From: Lachnospiraceae bacterium
GTDB taxonomy: Bacteria; Bacillota; Clostridia; Lachnospirales; Lachnospiraceae
Reading direction: 5' to 3'
Length of the DNA stretch: 64,000 nt
Assembly (NCBI GenBank): GCA_910575555.1
Contig: CAJTFX010000016.1
Coordinates: forward strand, 52,941 to 116,940
In this document: in pieces, positions 32,879-42,621 of the stretch
Numbering within the stretch: the first letter of the stretch is position 1
How the letters are laid out: every line of letters starts with the position of its first letter
Translations under genes and position numbers: made by a program
Notes under the pieces: model-generated
Databases searched by the model: none
Told to the model about the DNA's origin: nothing
Seen by the model: the letters and a program-made list of their open reading frames with translations, nothing else

Positions 32879-32935
32879 CTGGCTCCTCCGGCTTATCCAT
32901 TTTTCCAATTATATGAAGGGGCGGTAAAAGAAATG

Positions 32936-33904
32936 TCAGAAAGATACGATAGTCCGAAATAATGATGCTAACTGCTCATAGGTTTCCACTTCATTGATTT
33001 TGCCTCTGAGCCTGGCGGAATTCTTGTAGCCGCCGGTATACCAAGCCGCATGTTTGCGCATTTCCCGGATGGCAACGGTTTCACCTTTAAATTCAATCTG
33101 GGCTCTGGCATGGCGCAGAAGCAGTTCTGTCACTTCCGGCAGCTCTGGTTTTGGCAGTTCTTCTCCGGTTTCCAGAAAATGCAGGATTTGGCGGAAAATC
33201 CATGGATTTCCCTGGGCGGCTCTTCCGATCATAAATCCATCGCAGCCTGTCTGGGCTTTCATTCTGAGTACATCCCGGCCGTTTCGTATGTCTCCGTTTC
33301 CAATGACAGGGATAGAAACTGCTTCCTTTACCTGACGGATGATTTCCCAGTCTGCTTCTCCGGAATAGTATTGCTCCCTTGTTCTTCCATGGATTGCCAG
33401 AGCAGAAGCGCCTGCCTCCTCCAGTATTTTTGCCATCTCAACGGCGTTGATATGCTCTTCATCAAAGCCCTTCCGAATCTTTACTGTCACCGGTTTCTGT
33501 ATGGCTTTTACAGTTTTTGACACGATTTCATAGGCCAGCTTCGGCGTTTTCATCAGGGCGGAGCCTTCCCCGTTATTCACCACCTTAGGCACGGGGCAGC
33601 CCATATTGATATCCAGAATATCAAAGGGCCGATCTTCTATTTTTTTGGCCATTTCGCTGATAATTTCTGGATCTGCGCCGAACAGCTGCAGGGAAAGGGG
33701 CCGTTCTTTTTCATGGGCTGTCAGCAATATTTCTGTGTTTTTATTGTTATAATAAATGCCTTTGGCGCTTACCATCTCCATACAGAGAAGTCCTGCTCCC
33801 TGTTCTTTGCAGAGCATGCGAAATGGCAGGTCGCATACCCCTGCCATCGGCGCCAGAATCAGGTTATTTTCAAGCATTACATTTCCGATTTTTAATTTTT
33901 CCAT
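32936..33904 (-). CDS. dusB: tRNA-dihydrouridine synthase
   Basis: A 322-residue FMN enzyme that reduces uridines in tRNA D-loops. The TIM barrel begins NLILAPMAGVCDLPFR. The catalytic cysteine is in NMGCPVPKVVNNGEGSALM, and flavin/RNA contacts lie in AIHGRTREQYYSG and IPVIGNGDI, then GCDGFMIGRAAQGNPWIF. The C-terminal helical domain (residues 240-322) is typical of DusB. It is in a run with coaX and birA on the same strand. Confidence 0.93.
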   Translation of the reverse strand: MEKLKIGNVMLENNLILAPMAGVCDLPFRMLCKEQGAGLLCMEMVSAKGIYYNNKNTEILLTAHEKERPLSLQLFGADPEIISEMAKKIEDRPFDILDINMGCPVPKVVNNGEGSALMKTPKLAYEIVSKTVKAIQKPVTVKIRKGFDEEHINAVEMAKILEEAGASALAIHGRTREQYYSGEADWEIIRQVKEAVSIPVIGNGDIRNGRDVLRMKAQTGCDGFMIGRAAQGNPWIFRQILHFLETGEELPKPELPEVTELLLRHARAQIEFKGETVAIREMRKHAAWYTGGYKNSARLRGKINEVETYEQLASLFRTIVSF

Positions 33905-33960
33905 TGCTTTTCCTATATTCTGTGATTCTGCTTTGTGTTGTTTGAATATATTCTGCCGTT

Positions 33961-34737
33961 TTATTTTCCCCGGTTCTGCTTATTGTAAATCAGCCGGAGT
34001 CCCTGCAGCGTCAGGGTAGGATCGTAGATGTCAATTTCATCGGTTTCATTTGCAATAATTTTGCCAAGGCCTCCGGTGGCCACCACCTTCAGATTTTTGT
34101 AACCGGTTTCTTTCTTAGTCTGGCGGATGATATATTCCGTCTGCCCAATCTGGCCGTAAATCAGCCCGGCCTGCATACTGCTGATGGTTTCTCTGGCAAG
34201 GATGCTGCCTGGTTTTCGGATTTCTATTTCCGGCAGTTTTGCCGCATCTTCCCACAATGCTTTGGCGGAGGTGCGGATTCCGGGCGCGGTGACGCCGGAT
34301 ACAAATGAGCCTGTTTCATCCACCAGATCGTAGGTAGTCCCTGTTCCGAAATCAATGACAAACACCGGCCCGCCGTACTGCTCGAAGGCTGCCGCCGCAT
34401 CCACAATCCGGTCTGCGCCCAACTGCCTGGGATTTTCTGTGGCAATCCGGATGCCTGTCTTGATTCCGGGCTCCACCACCACCGGTTTGATATCAAAATA
34501 TTTGATAAAGGAGCTTAACAGGGAATGCATCACATTCGGCACTACGGAGGCAATGATTACGTCCCTGATTTTTTCCGGATTTAACTTGTTGTGAGAAATC
34601 AGATCCCGAATACAGATCCCATATTCATCGGAAGTCCGCTGCAGTTTAGTGGTCATACGAAAGGTTGCCTCTAACTTCTGCTCCGCAAATACTCCGAAAG
34701 TAATATTGGTGTTTCCCACATCTACAACTAATAGCAT
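33961..34737 (-). CDS. coaX: Type III pantothenate kinase
   Basis: A 258-residue ASKHA-fold kinase for the first step of coenzyme A synthesis. [17 protein letters not shown] is the phosphate-1 motif. [34 protein letters not shown] and [22 protein letters not shown] are characteristic type III blocks, and [12 protein letters not shown] is the adenosine site. The stop of the preceding gene overlaps the coaX start by one base (34737), which suggests coupled translation. Confidence 0.95.
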   Translation of the reverse strand: MLLVVDVGNTNITFGVFAEQKLEATFRMTTKLQRTSDEYGICIRDLISHNKLNPEKIRDVIIASVVPNVMHSLLSSFIKYFDIKPVVVEPGIKTGIRIATENPRQLGADRIVDAAAAFEQYGGPVFVIDFGTGTTYDLVDETGSFVSGVTAPGIRTSAKALWEDAAKLPEIEIRKPGSILARETISSMQAGLIYGQIGQTEYIIRQTKKETGYKNLKVVATGGLGKIIANETDEIDIYDPTLTLQGLRLIYNKQNRGK

Positions 34738-35090
34738 TATAATTCCTCCACATCCTCTTCTGAAAATTCTTCTCCCAGGAAAAAAACTTTGAAATACAGT
34801 TCCAGAGAATTCAGCAGTTCCTGCTTTGTCTGCTGAAGCTGTTTGACTTTCAGCACGCTTCCAATGTCATCATACAGCAAATCCCCTTCATTTGCCGCCG
34901 TCTGAAACTGCAGACTGCCTGTTTCATCGAAAAACAATGTAAGGACGCCGCCGATATCTTCTGTATACAATACGCACATAATCTTCAATTCATCTTTGAT
35001 GCCGTCGGGCAGAGACTCAAATTCCTCATTCAGATAATATTTTTTCGTATAAGCGCTGGAACCGCACAGAATAACTTCTTCCTGTTCCAT
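34737..35090 (-). CDS. Small conserved protein (DUF6145-like)
   Basis: A 117-residue acidic soluble protein ([49 protein letters not shown]...), placed between birA and coaX and overlapping coaX by one base. I recall this type as DUF6145, found in Lachnospiraceae in the same place. The function is unknown; the overlap suggests a tie to coenzyme metabolism, but that is only context. Confidence 0.65.
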   Translation of the reverse strand: MEQEEVILCGSSAYTKKYYLNEEFESLPDGIKDELKIMCVLYTEDIGGVLTLFFDETGSLQFQTAANEGDLLYDDIGSVLKVKQLQQTKQELLNSLELYFKVFFLGEEFSEEDVEEL

Positions 35091-35106
35091 GATACCTTAA
35101 TCCTCC

Positions 35107-36114
35107 TTACACATATCCGTAAATTCCCCGGACTGACACTTCCCCGGAAGATACTTTTTCCACGCCCTGAGCCCGCTCCACCAGAAGTTCTCCCCGGCTG
35201 TCGATTCCAAGGGCTGTGCCCTCGAATTCTCCTCCAGGGTCCAGCACGCGCACCCTGCGCCGGCAGTTTACCAGAAGGGAATTGTATTCTTCAAAAAGGG
35301 CGGATAAATCCTGGGTGTTCAGATAAATTTCATAATAATGTTCAAACTGTTCCAGAACATTTCCCAGTAATCCGGCCCTGGAAATCTGCGGGGTTTTTCC
35401 TGCATGCTGCAATTCCAGATCCAAAGAAGCTGCCGTCTTGGCAATCTCCGGCGGAAATTCTGTCTGATGCACATTGATCCCGGTGCCTACCACAATGTGA
35501 TTGACATAATCGATCTGCGCGCTCATTTCTGTCAGAATTCCCACAATTTTTTTGCCGTTTACCACAATGTCGTTGGGCCACTTGATTCTGGCGTCCAGTC
35601 CTGTGACAGCCCGGATTCCCGCTGCCGCTGCCAATGCCTGCACCAGAGTCAGCATGGAAGCGTTGGCGGGATCGATGTCCGGCTTTAATAATATTGTAAA
35701 AAAGATTCCGGTTCCATGGGGGGAATTCCAGGCTCTTCCCCGCCTTCCCCGGCCGAACGTCTGCATGTCCGCCACAAATACCGTTCCATGGCCTTCTGTG
35801 CCTCTGGTTTCTTCCGCCACGCGTTTTGCTTCTGTATTGGTGGAATCAATTTCATCATAATAACGGATGGGATGTCCCAGCCATTTGGTGGAAAGGCAGC
35901 TTTCGATTTCATTTTTGGACAAAATATCAGGTACAAACACCAGGCGGTAGCCTCTGTTTTGCACGGCTTCTATTTCATATCCGGTTTCTTTTAACTGTTT
36001 CATGGACTTCCAGACTGCCGTACGGGACACGCCAAGGCGTTCACAGAGCTCCTGGCCGGAAACATAGCTTCCCGGCTCTGCCTGACGAAGCAGCCGCAAA
36101 ATTTCTGTTTTCAT
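35107..36114 (-). CDS. birA: Bifunctional biotin-protein ligase and biotin repressor
   Basis: A 335-residue protein. The N-terminal helix-turn-helix (GSYVSGQELCERLGVSRTAVWKSMKQLKETGYEI) is followed by the ligase domain with GRGRRGRAWNSPHGTGIFFTILL (biotin/ATP loop), IKWPNDIVVNGKKIVGILTE, and a C-terminal SH3-like domain. It attaches biotin to carboxylase carrier proteins and, as the holo-form with biotinyl-AMP, represses biotin genes. The start at 36114 has GGAGG five bases upstream, and the gene follows argF closely. Confidence 0.95.
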   Translation of the reverse strand: MKTEILRLLRQAEPGSYVSGQELCERLGVSRTAVWKSMKQLKETGYEIEAVQNRGYRLVFVPDILSKNEIESCLSTKWLGHPIRYYDEIDSTNTEAKRVAEETRGTEGHGTVFVADMQTFGRGRRGRAWNSPHGTGIFFTILLKPDIDPANASMLTLVQALAAAAGIRAVTGLDARIKWPNDIVVNGKKIVGILTEMSAQIDYVNHIVVGTGINVHQTEFPPEIAKTAASLDLELQHAGKTPQISRAGLLGNVLEQFEHYYEIYLNTQDLSALFEEYNSLLVNCRRRVRVLDPGGEFEGTALGIDSRGELLVERAQGVEKVSSGEVSVRGIYGYV

Positions 36115-36139
36115 TACTTCCTCCGGAATTACCAACAAA

Positions 36140-37126
36140 CTATTTTAATGTAGCATACATAATGGCCTTGATGCTGTGCATCCGGTTTTCAGCCTCGTCA
36201 AATACCACAGACTGGCTGCTCTCAAATACCTGATTTGTCACTTCCATTTCAGACAGGCCGAATTTCTCATGAATCTGTCTGCCGATGGTTGTCTCTAAAT
36301 CATGAAAGGCCGGCAGGCAATGCATGAAAATAGCGGTGGGTTTGGCATTGTCCATGATGTTCTGATTGACCTGATAAGGCATCAGCTCCCGGATTCGGCT
36401 TTCCCAGACTTCTTCCGGTTCTCCCATGGACACCCAAACGTCGGTGTAAATCACATCTGCGTCTTTGGTTCCCTCGGCTGTGTCTTCGGTCAGAGTTACA
36501 GAAGCTCCTGTCTGCGCTGCAATTTCTCTGCAGTAAGCCACAAGCTCTGCATCCGGGAAATAATTTTTACTGGTGCAGGCCACAAAATCCATACCCAGTT
36601 TTGCACATGTTACCATCAGGGAATTACCCATATTATAGCGGGCGTCTCCCATAAACACCAGTTTCATTCCTTTCAGCCGGCCGAATTTTTCCTGAATGGT
36701 CATCATATCCGCAATCATCTGGGTGGGATGGAATTCGTTGGTCAGGCCGTTCCACACCGGAACGCCGGCGTATTCTGCCAGTTCTTCCACGATTTCCTGA
36801 CCGAACCCCCGGTATTCGATTCCGTCATACATTCTGCCCAGTACCCTTGCAGTGTCTTTGATGCTTTCTTTTTTCCCAATCTGGGAGCCGGAGGGATCTA
36901 AATAAGTTACATGCATGCCCAAATCATAGGCTGCAACTTCAAAAGAGCACCTGGTTCTGGTGCTTGTCTTTTCAAAAATCAACGCAATATTTTTGCCTTT
37001 TAATTCGTCATGGGCGATTCCCTGTTTCTTTTTCTGTTTTAATTCCATGCCCAATTCCACAAGATATGTAATTTCCTCCGGTGTAAAATCCTTTAATTTT
37101 AAAAAGCTTCTTCCTGTAAAATTCAT
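36140..37126 (-). CDS. argF: Ornithine carbamoyltransferase
   Basis: A 328-residue enzyme forming citrulline from ornithine and carbamoyl phosphate. The carbamoyl-phosphate loop [20 protein letters not shown], the [12 protein letters not shown] segment, the ornithine-binding [11 protein letters not shown] and the catalytic HCLPAFHD are all present. It may act anabolically (argF) or in the arginine deiminase pathway (arcB). No other arginine gene is nearby, so the direction cannot be decided. GGAAGGGGAAG precedes the ATG. Confidence 0.95.
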   Translation of the reverse strand: MNFTGRSFLKLKDFTPEEITYLVELGMELKQKKKQGIAHDELKGKNIALIFEKTSTRTRCSFEVAAYDLGMHVTYLDPSGSQIGKKESIKDTARVLGRMYDGIEYRGFGQEIVEELAEYAGVPVWNGLTNEFHPTQMIADMMTIQEKFGRLKGMKLVFMGDARYNMGNSLMVTCAKLGMDFVACTSKNYFPDAELVAYCREIAAQTGASVTLTEDTAEGTKDADVIYTDVWVSMGEPEEVWESRIRELMPYQVNQNIMDNAKPTAIFMHCLPAFHDLETTIGRQIHEKFGLSEMEVTNQVFESSQSVVFDEAENRMHSIKAIMYATLK

Positions 37127-37190
37127 TTCTTCCCCTTCCTGTTCTTCTCATGAGTAATAATTGCCTTATTTTTCCAAAGCAAGCCCATAA

Positions 37191-37284
37191 ACAGCGAACG
37201 TTTTATATTTGGATACGGACAGAACTACCGGATGGCCCTTTAACACACAAACTCCTGTGTATCGAAATATAGATTGTTCGCTGT
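37191..37284. repeat. Long-range inverted repeat between argF and the SPFH gene
   Basis: ACAGCGAAC (37191-37199) is exactly complementary to GTTCGCTGT (37276-37284), 76 bases apart. Between them lie a smaller ACACA/TGTGT hairpin and two copies of GTAGTTCT on the minus strand. The fold could act as a terminator-like or structured RNA after the SPFH gene, or be a small repeat element. There is no T-run next to it. Confidence 0.4.
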
Positions 37285-37313
37285 AGAACTACGGCCCGCT
37301 GCAAACAACATTC

Positions 37314-38240
37314 TTAACTTTCTTTTCCAATTTCCGTCAGAGATTTGGCCAGACCTGCAAGGCCCTGAATCTCAGAGGGAATAATAATTTTGGTTGCCTT
37401 GCCGTCCGCCGCCTTTTCAAAGGCTTCCAGACTCTTTAACTGAAGCACCGCATGATCCGGCGCGGCTTCTCTCAGGAACCGGAGGCCGTCTGCATTGGCT
37501 TTCTGAATCCGAAGAATCGCTTCTGCCTGGCCTTCTGCCTCCCGCATGGTGGCTTCCTTTTTCGCCTCTGCCCGGAGAATGGCCGCCTGTTTTTCTGCTT
37601 CTGCATCCAGAATCGCAGATTCTTTCTTACCCTCCGCTACCAGGACGGTTGCTGTTTTCTCGCCTTCTGCCTGGGTTACGGCTGCACGGCGTTCCCGCTC
37701 TGCCTTGGCCTGTTTTTCCATGGCGTCCTGAATCTGCTGAGGGGGAATGATGTTTTTCAGCTCTACCCGGTTCACCTTGATTCCCCAGGGGTCAGTGGCC
37801 ACATCCAGGGAAGCACGCATCTTGGTATTGATCAGTTCTCTGGAAGTCAGCGTTTCATCCAGCTCCAGGTCGCCGATAATATTTCTGAGGGTTGTGGCCG
37901 TCAGATTTTCAATGGCCATAATGGGATTTTCCACCCCGTATGCAAAGAGCTTGGGATCGGTAATCTGAAAATAAACCACCGTATCAATCCGCATGGTAAC
38001 ATTGTCCTTGGTGATTACCGGCTGGGGCGCGAAATCCACCACCTGTTCTTTCAGCAATACCCGTTTTGCCACCCGGTCAATAAACGGAACCTTAAAGTGC
38101 AGCCCCACGCCCCAGGTGCCCTGGTATCCGCCCAGACGTTCAATGACAAGAGCATGGGCCTGAGGAACAATTTTCACACAGGACGCAACCAGAATCAGTC
38201 CGAAAATAATCAATAATAATACAATAATATATCCTAACAT
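37314..38240 (-). CDS. SPFH/Band 7 membrane scaffold protein (stomatin/QmcA-like)
   Basis: A 308-residue protein. One N-terminal membrane helix (MLGYIIVLLLIIFGLILVASCV) is followed by the SPFH domain (ALVIERLGGYQGTWGVGLHFKVPFIDRVAKRVLLKEQVVDF) and a long Ala/Glu/Lys coiled coil (residues 185-255). Such proteins form membrane microdomains and support protease or transporter assembly. It pairs with the NfeD gene just upstream, 18 bases away, as in many bacteria (NfeD-stomatin operons). GGAGGG precedes the ATG. Confidence 0.93.
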   Translation of the reverse strand: MLGYIIVLLLIIFGLILVASCVKIVPQAHALVIERLGGYQGTWGVGLHFKVPFIDRVAKRVLLKEQVVDFAPQPVITKDNVTMRIDTVVYFQITDPKLFAYGVENPIMAIENLTATTLRNIIGDLELDETLTSRELINTKMRASLDVATDPWGIKVNRVELKNIIPPQQIQDAMEKQAKAERERRAAVTQAEGEKTATVLVAEGKKESAILDAEAEKQAAILRAEAKKEATMREAEGQAEAILRIQKANADGLRFLREAAPDHAVLQLKSLEAFEKAADGKATKIIIPSEIQGLAGLAKSLTEIGKES

Positions 38241-38258
38241 AGATTAGCCCTCCACAGC

Positions 38259-38690
38259 TTATAATTCTTTCTGTCTCACCAGAAGCTTCACACCGCTGAT
38301 CTCCAGAATTTCCACCCGGGTTTCGGCAGGAATTACAGAATCGTCTTTGGATCTTGCAGACCACTCCTGCCCGTCGACAGTAACCATTCCTGCAGCTTTC
38401 AGATTGTCAATTTCCTGCTGAACCACAGCCGTTTTTCCAATCAGGCTTTCCGCGTTGGTTTTCGTTCTGCCCTTATTAAAAAATTCTACCGCCAACGGTC
38501 TGGTAACGGCAAGCAGCACAACGGAAACTGTCACAAACAAAATGCTCTGCACCAACAGGTTTGCCCCCAGCAGACTGGCCGCAAATGAAGCCAGGGCCCC
38601 TCCTGCAAACCAGATGGTCGTAAGCCCCAGGGTAATAATTTCAATCACTGCCATCACAACAACTACAATTAACCAGAAAATACCATCCAT
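38259..38690 (-). CDS. NfeD-family membrane protein
   Basis: A 143-residue protein. Three or four hydrophobic helices occupy residues 4-75 (FWLIVVVVMAVIEIITLGLTTIWFAGG and SILFVTVSVVLLAVT), then a cytoplasmic OB domain (IGKTAVVQQEIDNL...GVKLLVRQKEL). This is the truncated NfeD1b-type partner of SPFH proteins; the two are thought to act together in membrane microdomains. GGAGGG lies before the ATG at 38690. Confidence 0.88.
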   Translation of the reverse strand: MDGIFWLIVVVVMAVIEIITLGLTTIWFAGGALASFAASLLGANLLVQSILFVTVSVVLLAVTRPLAVEFFNKGRTKTNAESLIGKTAVVQQEIDNLKAAGMVTVDGQEWSARSKDDSVIPAETRVEILEISGVKLLVRQKEL

Positions 38691-38826
38691 AAATTCCCTC
38701 CTTTCGGGATACGGTTCCGGTTTCTGCGGCAAACGCCGCACTGTCTTATCTCTGCCGTAAATTTACTTCCTTCGGCATGGTGTTAGTTTACTATATTTTT
38801 ACGCATATTACAATATTTAATGCCTG

Positions 38827-38940
38827 GAAGTTAAAGAAGCTGCCGCATTAAGAAAAATAATACAAGATATAGCTGGTATGGACGACATTCTATACTATAT
38901 CTTGTATATGTTTTGCTTAGTGCGACAGCCCCTTTGATAT
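38827..38940. repeat. Palindromic miniature element (MITE-like), copy A
   Basis: An imperfect palindrome of about 110 bases. The outer arms contain GCTG(C/T)CGCA(T/C)TAAG and the inner arms TACAAGATATAG (38872-38883 against its complement near 38894-38905). The same outer and inner sequences recur at 51490-51608. No coding capacity. The outer GGGGCTGTCGCA-TTAAG resembles insertion-sequence ends, so it is probably a non-autonomous transposon remnant. Confidence 0.6.
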
Positions 38941-38971
38941 GGAAGTGGCGATTTAGTTTGGCCGGGAATGT

Positions 38972-41824
38972 TTACACATTCTCATTTTTCAGTACGTCAA
39001 TGGTATTTTCTTTCTTAATCTTATTCATAGAATACAGCATGGTCGCAAAAACCACAAGGAATACGCTGAATACTGCCGTTGCAATACTGTACCATGGAAT
39101 ATAGAAGCTGGCATCAAGTCCGTTGGAAATGGTACGGTAAATCAGCAGGGTTACAAGAAAGGACACCGGAAGTCCGTAGAGCAGCCCCTTAACTCCATAC
39201 AGCAGGCATTCAAAATTCATCATTTTCCGAAAACTCTCCGGCGTCAGGCCCACAGATTTCAGCATGGCAAATTCTCTTCGCCGCAGATTGATGTTGGTGG
39301 AAATGGTATTAAACACATTTGCCGCTGCAATCAGTGAAATCAGTGTAATAAATCCGAAAGCAAATACGTTCATCACCGTTACCAGGGCCCGTTCATTTTC
39401 CATATTGGCTGCATAGTCCATGATGCTGTCCGATGAAATTCCTTTGTCGTCCAGCAGTTTGCGCATGGCCTCGTAGGTCTCAGTATGGTTTTCACACTTA
39501 AACAGCATGTACTTGGAGGCTTTTTCACTGAGGGGGATTCCGGAAATGTTATTGTATTCCCTGTCCCGGTCCAGAGAAGAAAAAATATCATCCATAAAAC
39601 TGTAGGGGAAAAACAGCTGGGGGTTATCTTGTTCATTTGCAAATAATGGGGGAGCTTCTGTCAGAACCGTTCCGATGGTGATGGGAATGGTCTGGCAGCT
39701 TTCCTCCAACGGCTCCGGCATACTGGTATCAGTTTCATAATTGTAGTTCACACACTGAATTTCGCCGTTTTCGCTGTTGATTTCAAGATAACGGGACATA
39801 TTTTCTTTAAAAAAGGTTATGTGCAGCTGCAGGTTCGCCTTCTTGATATCAGAAAACATGTGGTGGCTGTGATAGCGTCCATCGTAACCATACTGCCGCA
39901 GAGTGTCCACAGCCACAGCCGTGGGGCGCTCCCGGTTATAATAAATGGATTCCGGCAGGTTCTGTTCGTTTAAATACCGAAGGAACGCTTCATCCTCCAG
40001 AAAAACTATTTGAAAGTCTGAAAGGGAAGAGGCAAATTCTTTGTATTCATTTCCCTGGGCTTCGTTATACTCTTTCTGGTAATCCCGATATTCCCGGCTC
40101 AGGGAGGCAGTATCAACGGAACCTGTCAAATAGAGCTGTGTACTGTACACGCCTTCCGTTACGTTTTTGGTTTTCTGTAATTCTGAAAAAATAACGTCAG
40201 CCGGATAGCCGGCGTCATCTTCATGGTAAATATAATAAATGTCATAGTCAGCGTCGGAAATCACAGTATCTAAAGATTTCGTCAGATAGCTGCACCAGCT
40301 GCTTGCTGAAATAAACAGTGTAATGCTTAAAAACAAAGAAATTACAGTGGCACGGTATTTTTTCCGGTTGCGTTTGTAATTTTTGGCCGCAAGCATGCCT
40401 TCAAAGCCAAAAAATTTCTCTGCAAACCTTGAGATTTTCATTTTTCCCGGGCGGATGGAGATATCCTCTGTCTGCCGGATGGCGTCAATGGCTGATTTTT
40501 TCACTGCCCGCCGAACGGGAAGGTAGGCGGAAATCAGGATTGTCAGCAGGGAAATAAGAATAGCCAGGGCCAGGGCATAAAAGGAAGGATAAAGCCTCAG
40601 GGAGACCTGCTCCACGGGGCCCAGGGATAAAATCACAGGCTCGATTCCGGAAAGTCCGGGGGAGCCGGGAATGCCGAGAACCTGGCCGATCATATCCTCT
40701 GTAAAAAAGAAAGTGACGCCGATGCCCAAAAGCCCGGATAAAATTCCCAGAGGAATGCCGATGCAGCCCAAAAATACAGCTTCAAACAATACGCTTCCGG
40801 TCAGCTGCCGTTTGGTGGCTCCGATGGAGGACAGCAGTCCGAATTGCCGGGTCCGTTCACTGACAGAAATGGAAAATGCATTGTAAATCAGCGAGATGGA
40901 ACCGAACATGATAATGGCAATCAGGATGGCCCCAAGGCCGAATAAAACACTGTTGTATCTGCTTTCCCCGGAGTAGCCGTACAGCCGCAGCAGAGAGTAA
41001 TTGAAGGAGGCGGTTAAGTATTCCGAGTTTTCAATTCCATCGTAAATTGTTTCAAGGGTGGGAATAGTGTTTTTTCCCGAAACCGTGCGGACATAAAGGT
41101 GGTACAGGCATTCGCTGTCATTTTCTCCGATGGTAAGGGCAGTGTAAGCGGGCGTGGAGTAATCTTCAAAGGACGGCCGGGCATAGAATCCGGTTACTGT
41201 GTAAGTTTTTGGTTCGCCGGGAATCAGTTTCTCTGAGGCGCCGGCATGACTGGGCTCATCTTCGTCATACCGTTTTGAATCATCGGAATCAGCGTTATTC
41301 AAATACGGTGTTTCATTGGTCAGCCGTTCGCCCTGATCATTTATACGGGTTCCGGGATTCAGCTTTAAAGTGTCGTTTAGCTCATATTCAATGCCGCCGT
41401 TGTAGGCCAGATGGTTGGGGAGCAGGATTTCGCTGCTGTTTTCCGGCATCCGTCCGCTGGTGATGTGAATGGGCATCAGTTGGGTGAAATCTTTTTGAAT
41501 GCCATAGACGCCCAGATACGGCTTTGACTCATTGGTGCAGCCTTTCAGTTCAGAATATCCCAGAAATTCCATGGATACGGCTGCGCTGATAGTATCGTTG
41601 GAGCGGATTTTTTCAGCATCTTCTGCGGAGAGGTTCTGGAATGTGCCGTACCAGCTTCCATCCGTATAGATGGCGGACTGTATCAGGCAGTGCCGCAGGG
41701 AGGAAAGGCTGATGGTGGTGGCGCTGAACATGGCGGCGGAAAGGATAATTCCCACAATGGTAACCAGTGTCCGCGTCTTGTTTTCTTTCAGGTTTTTTAA
41801 GGTGACTTTATGAAAAATATTCAT
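38972..41824 (-). CDS. ABC transporter permease with two FtsX domains
   Basis: A 950-residue membrane protein. A first membrane helix (TLVTIVGIILSAAMFSATTISL) is followed by a large extracellular domain (about 45-285), three helices with the FtsX signature (IYNAFSISVSERTRQFGLLSSIGATKRQL), then the half is repeated: helix near 485, a second extracellular domain (about 510-800) and a second FtsX block (INLRRREFAMLKSVGLTPESF). This two-domain form acts in export or mechanotransmission of lipids, peptides or antibiotics. It overlaps the ATPase gene by 4 bases and is controlled, by context, by the adjacent two-component system. Confidence 0.92.
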   Translation of the reverse strand: MNIFHKVTLKNLKENKTRTLVTIVGIILSAAMFSATTISLSSLRHCLIQSAIYTDGSWYGTFQNLSAEDAEKIRSNDTISAAVSMEFLGYSELKGCTNESKPYLGVYGIQKDFTQLMPIHITSGRMPENSSEILLPNHLAYNGGIEYELNDTLKLNPGTRINDQGERLTNETPYLNNADSDDSKRYDEDEPSHAGASEKLIPGEPKTYTVTGFYARPSFEDYSTPAYTALTIGENDSECLYHLYVRTVSGKNTIPTLETIYDGIENSEYLTASFNYSLLRLYGYSGESRYNSVLFGLGAILIAIIMFGSISLIYNAFSISVSERTRQFGLLSSIGATKRQLTGSVLFEAVFLGCIGIPLGILSGLLGIGVTFFFTEDMIGQVLGIPGSPGLSGIEPVILSLGPVEQVSLRLYPSFYALALAILISLLTILISAYLPVRRAVKKSAIDAIRQTEDISIRPGKMKISRFAEKFFGFEGMLAAKNYKRNRKKYRATVISLFLSITLFISASSWCSYLTKSLDTVISDADYDIYYIYHEDDAGYPADVIFSELQKTKNVTEGVYSTQLYLTGSVDTASLSREYRDYQKEYNEAQGNEYKEFASSLSDFQIVFLEDEAFLRYLNEQNLPESIYYNRERPTAVAVDTLRQYGYDGRYHSHHMFSDIKKANLQLHITFFKENMSRYLEINSENGEIQCVNYNYETDTSMPEPLEESCQTIPITIGTVLTEAPPLFANEQDNPQLFFPYSFMDDIFSSLDRDREYNNISGIPLSEKASKYMLFKCENHTETYEAMRKLLDDKGISSDSIMDYAANMENERALVTVMNVFAFGFITLISLIAAANVFNTISTNINLRRREFAMLKSVGLTPESFRKMMNFECLLYGVKGLLYGLPVSFLVTLLIYRTISNGLDASFYIPWYSIATAVFSVFLVVFATMLYSMNKIKKENTIDVLKNENV

Positions 41825-42504
41825 GAGCGGATCACCTCATCTCTGATAATTTTACCGTCTTCCAAAGCAATGATCCGGTCGGCCTGAAGGGCAATATTTT
41901 CGTCATGGGTGATTACAAGCAAGGTCTGTTTGTAAGTTATGTTGGAGTATTTTAACAGCTCTACAATTTCCTGGCTGTTTTTGGAGTCCAGGTTTCCGGT
42001 GGGCTCATCGGCCAGCACCACAGCAGGGGCGTTCATTAAAGCCCGGCCGATGGATACCCGCTGCTGCTGTCCGCCGGACAACTGGTTGGGCAGATGTCCT
42101 TCCCGGCCTTTGAGAGAAAGAATGTTTAAAAGTTCTTCCAGACGCTGCTGATTGACTTCCCGGCTGTCCATCAGAACCGGCAGGGTCATATTTTCTGTCA
42201 CATTCAGTACGGGGATTAAGTTATAGAACTGATAAATCAGCCCCACCTGCCGGCGGCGGAATACTGCAAGCTGACTTTCATTCTGGGCATAGACATCCGT
42301 GCCTTCCATCCATACTTTGCCGGAAGTAGGCACATCCACGCCGCCCAAAACATGCAGCAGAGTAGATTTCCCGGAACCGGAAGGCCCGATGATGGCCAGA
42401 AATTCCCCCTTATTTACAGAAAAAGAAATATCGTCCAATGCCTTGACCTGGTTTTCTCCGGAGCCGTAAATTTTTGTTAAGTGTTCTGCTTTTAAAATTT
42501 CCAT
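41821..42504 (-). CDS. ABC transporter ATP-binding protein (MacB/LolD type)
   Basis: A 227-residue ATPase. Walker A GPSGSGKST, signature LSGGQQQRV, Walker B VVLADEPTGNLD and the switch histidine in VITHDE are all intact. QFYNLIPVLNVTENM is typical of the LolD/MacB/BceA group. It partners the downstream FtsX-type permease through an ATGA stop/start overlap. It follows a promoter with a two-component operator. Confidence 0.95.
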   Translation of the reverse strand: MEILKAEHLTKIYGSGENQVKALDDISFSVNKGEFLAIIGPSGSGKSTLLHVLGGVDVPTSGKVWMEGTDVYAQNESQLAVFRRRQVGLIYQFYNLIPVLNVTENMTLPVLMDSREVNQQRLEELLNILSLKGREGHLPNQLSGGQQQRVSIGRALMNAPAVVLADEPTGNLDSKNSQEIVELLKYSNITYKQTLLVITHDENIALQADRIIALEDGKIIRDEVIRS

Positions 42505-42552
42505 ATGCTTTGCTCCTTTTCGATAGGCAGGCGTCTGCCTGCGTTTGATTTA

Positions 42553-42611
42553 ATTTTATTCTAACCAGGCAGAGTGACAAGGCAGTGACTTCTGTGTGAC
42601 AAAATTGTCAC
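42553..42611 (-). promoter_or_regulatory. Promoter of the ABC exporter with a BceR-like operator
   Basis: Minus strand: TTGTCA (42575-42580), 16-base spacer, TAAAAT (42553-42558). Fifteen bases upstream of the -35 box is the perfect palindrome GTGACA-AAAT-TGTCAC (42596-42611), which fits the TNACA-N4-TGTNA form of BceR-type response-regulator boxes. Further GTGAC copies lie between. Confidence 0.7.
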
Positions 42612-42621
42612 GGAAGAGAAT

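Noticed and set aside
36302..36901. A 199-residue plus-strand open frame
   Set aside because: Antisense to argF, no start signal, no recognisable domain.
37452..38216. A 254-residue plus-strand open frame
   Set aside because: It is antisense to the SPFH gene, and the Ala/Glu coiled coil of that gene creates long open antisense frames. No ribosome site.
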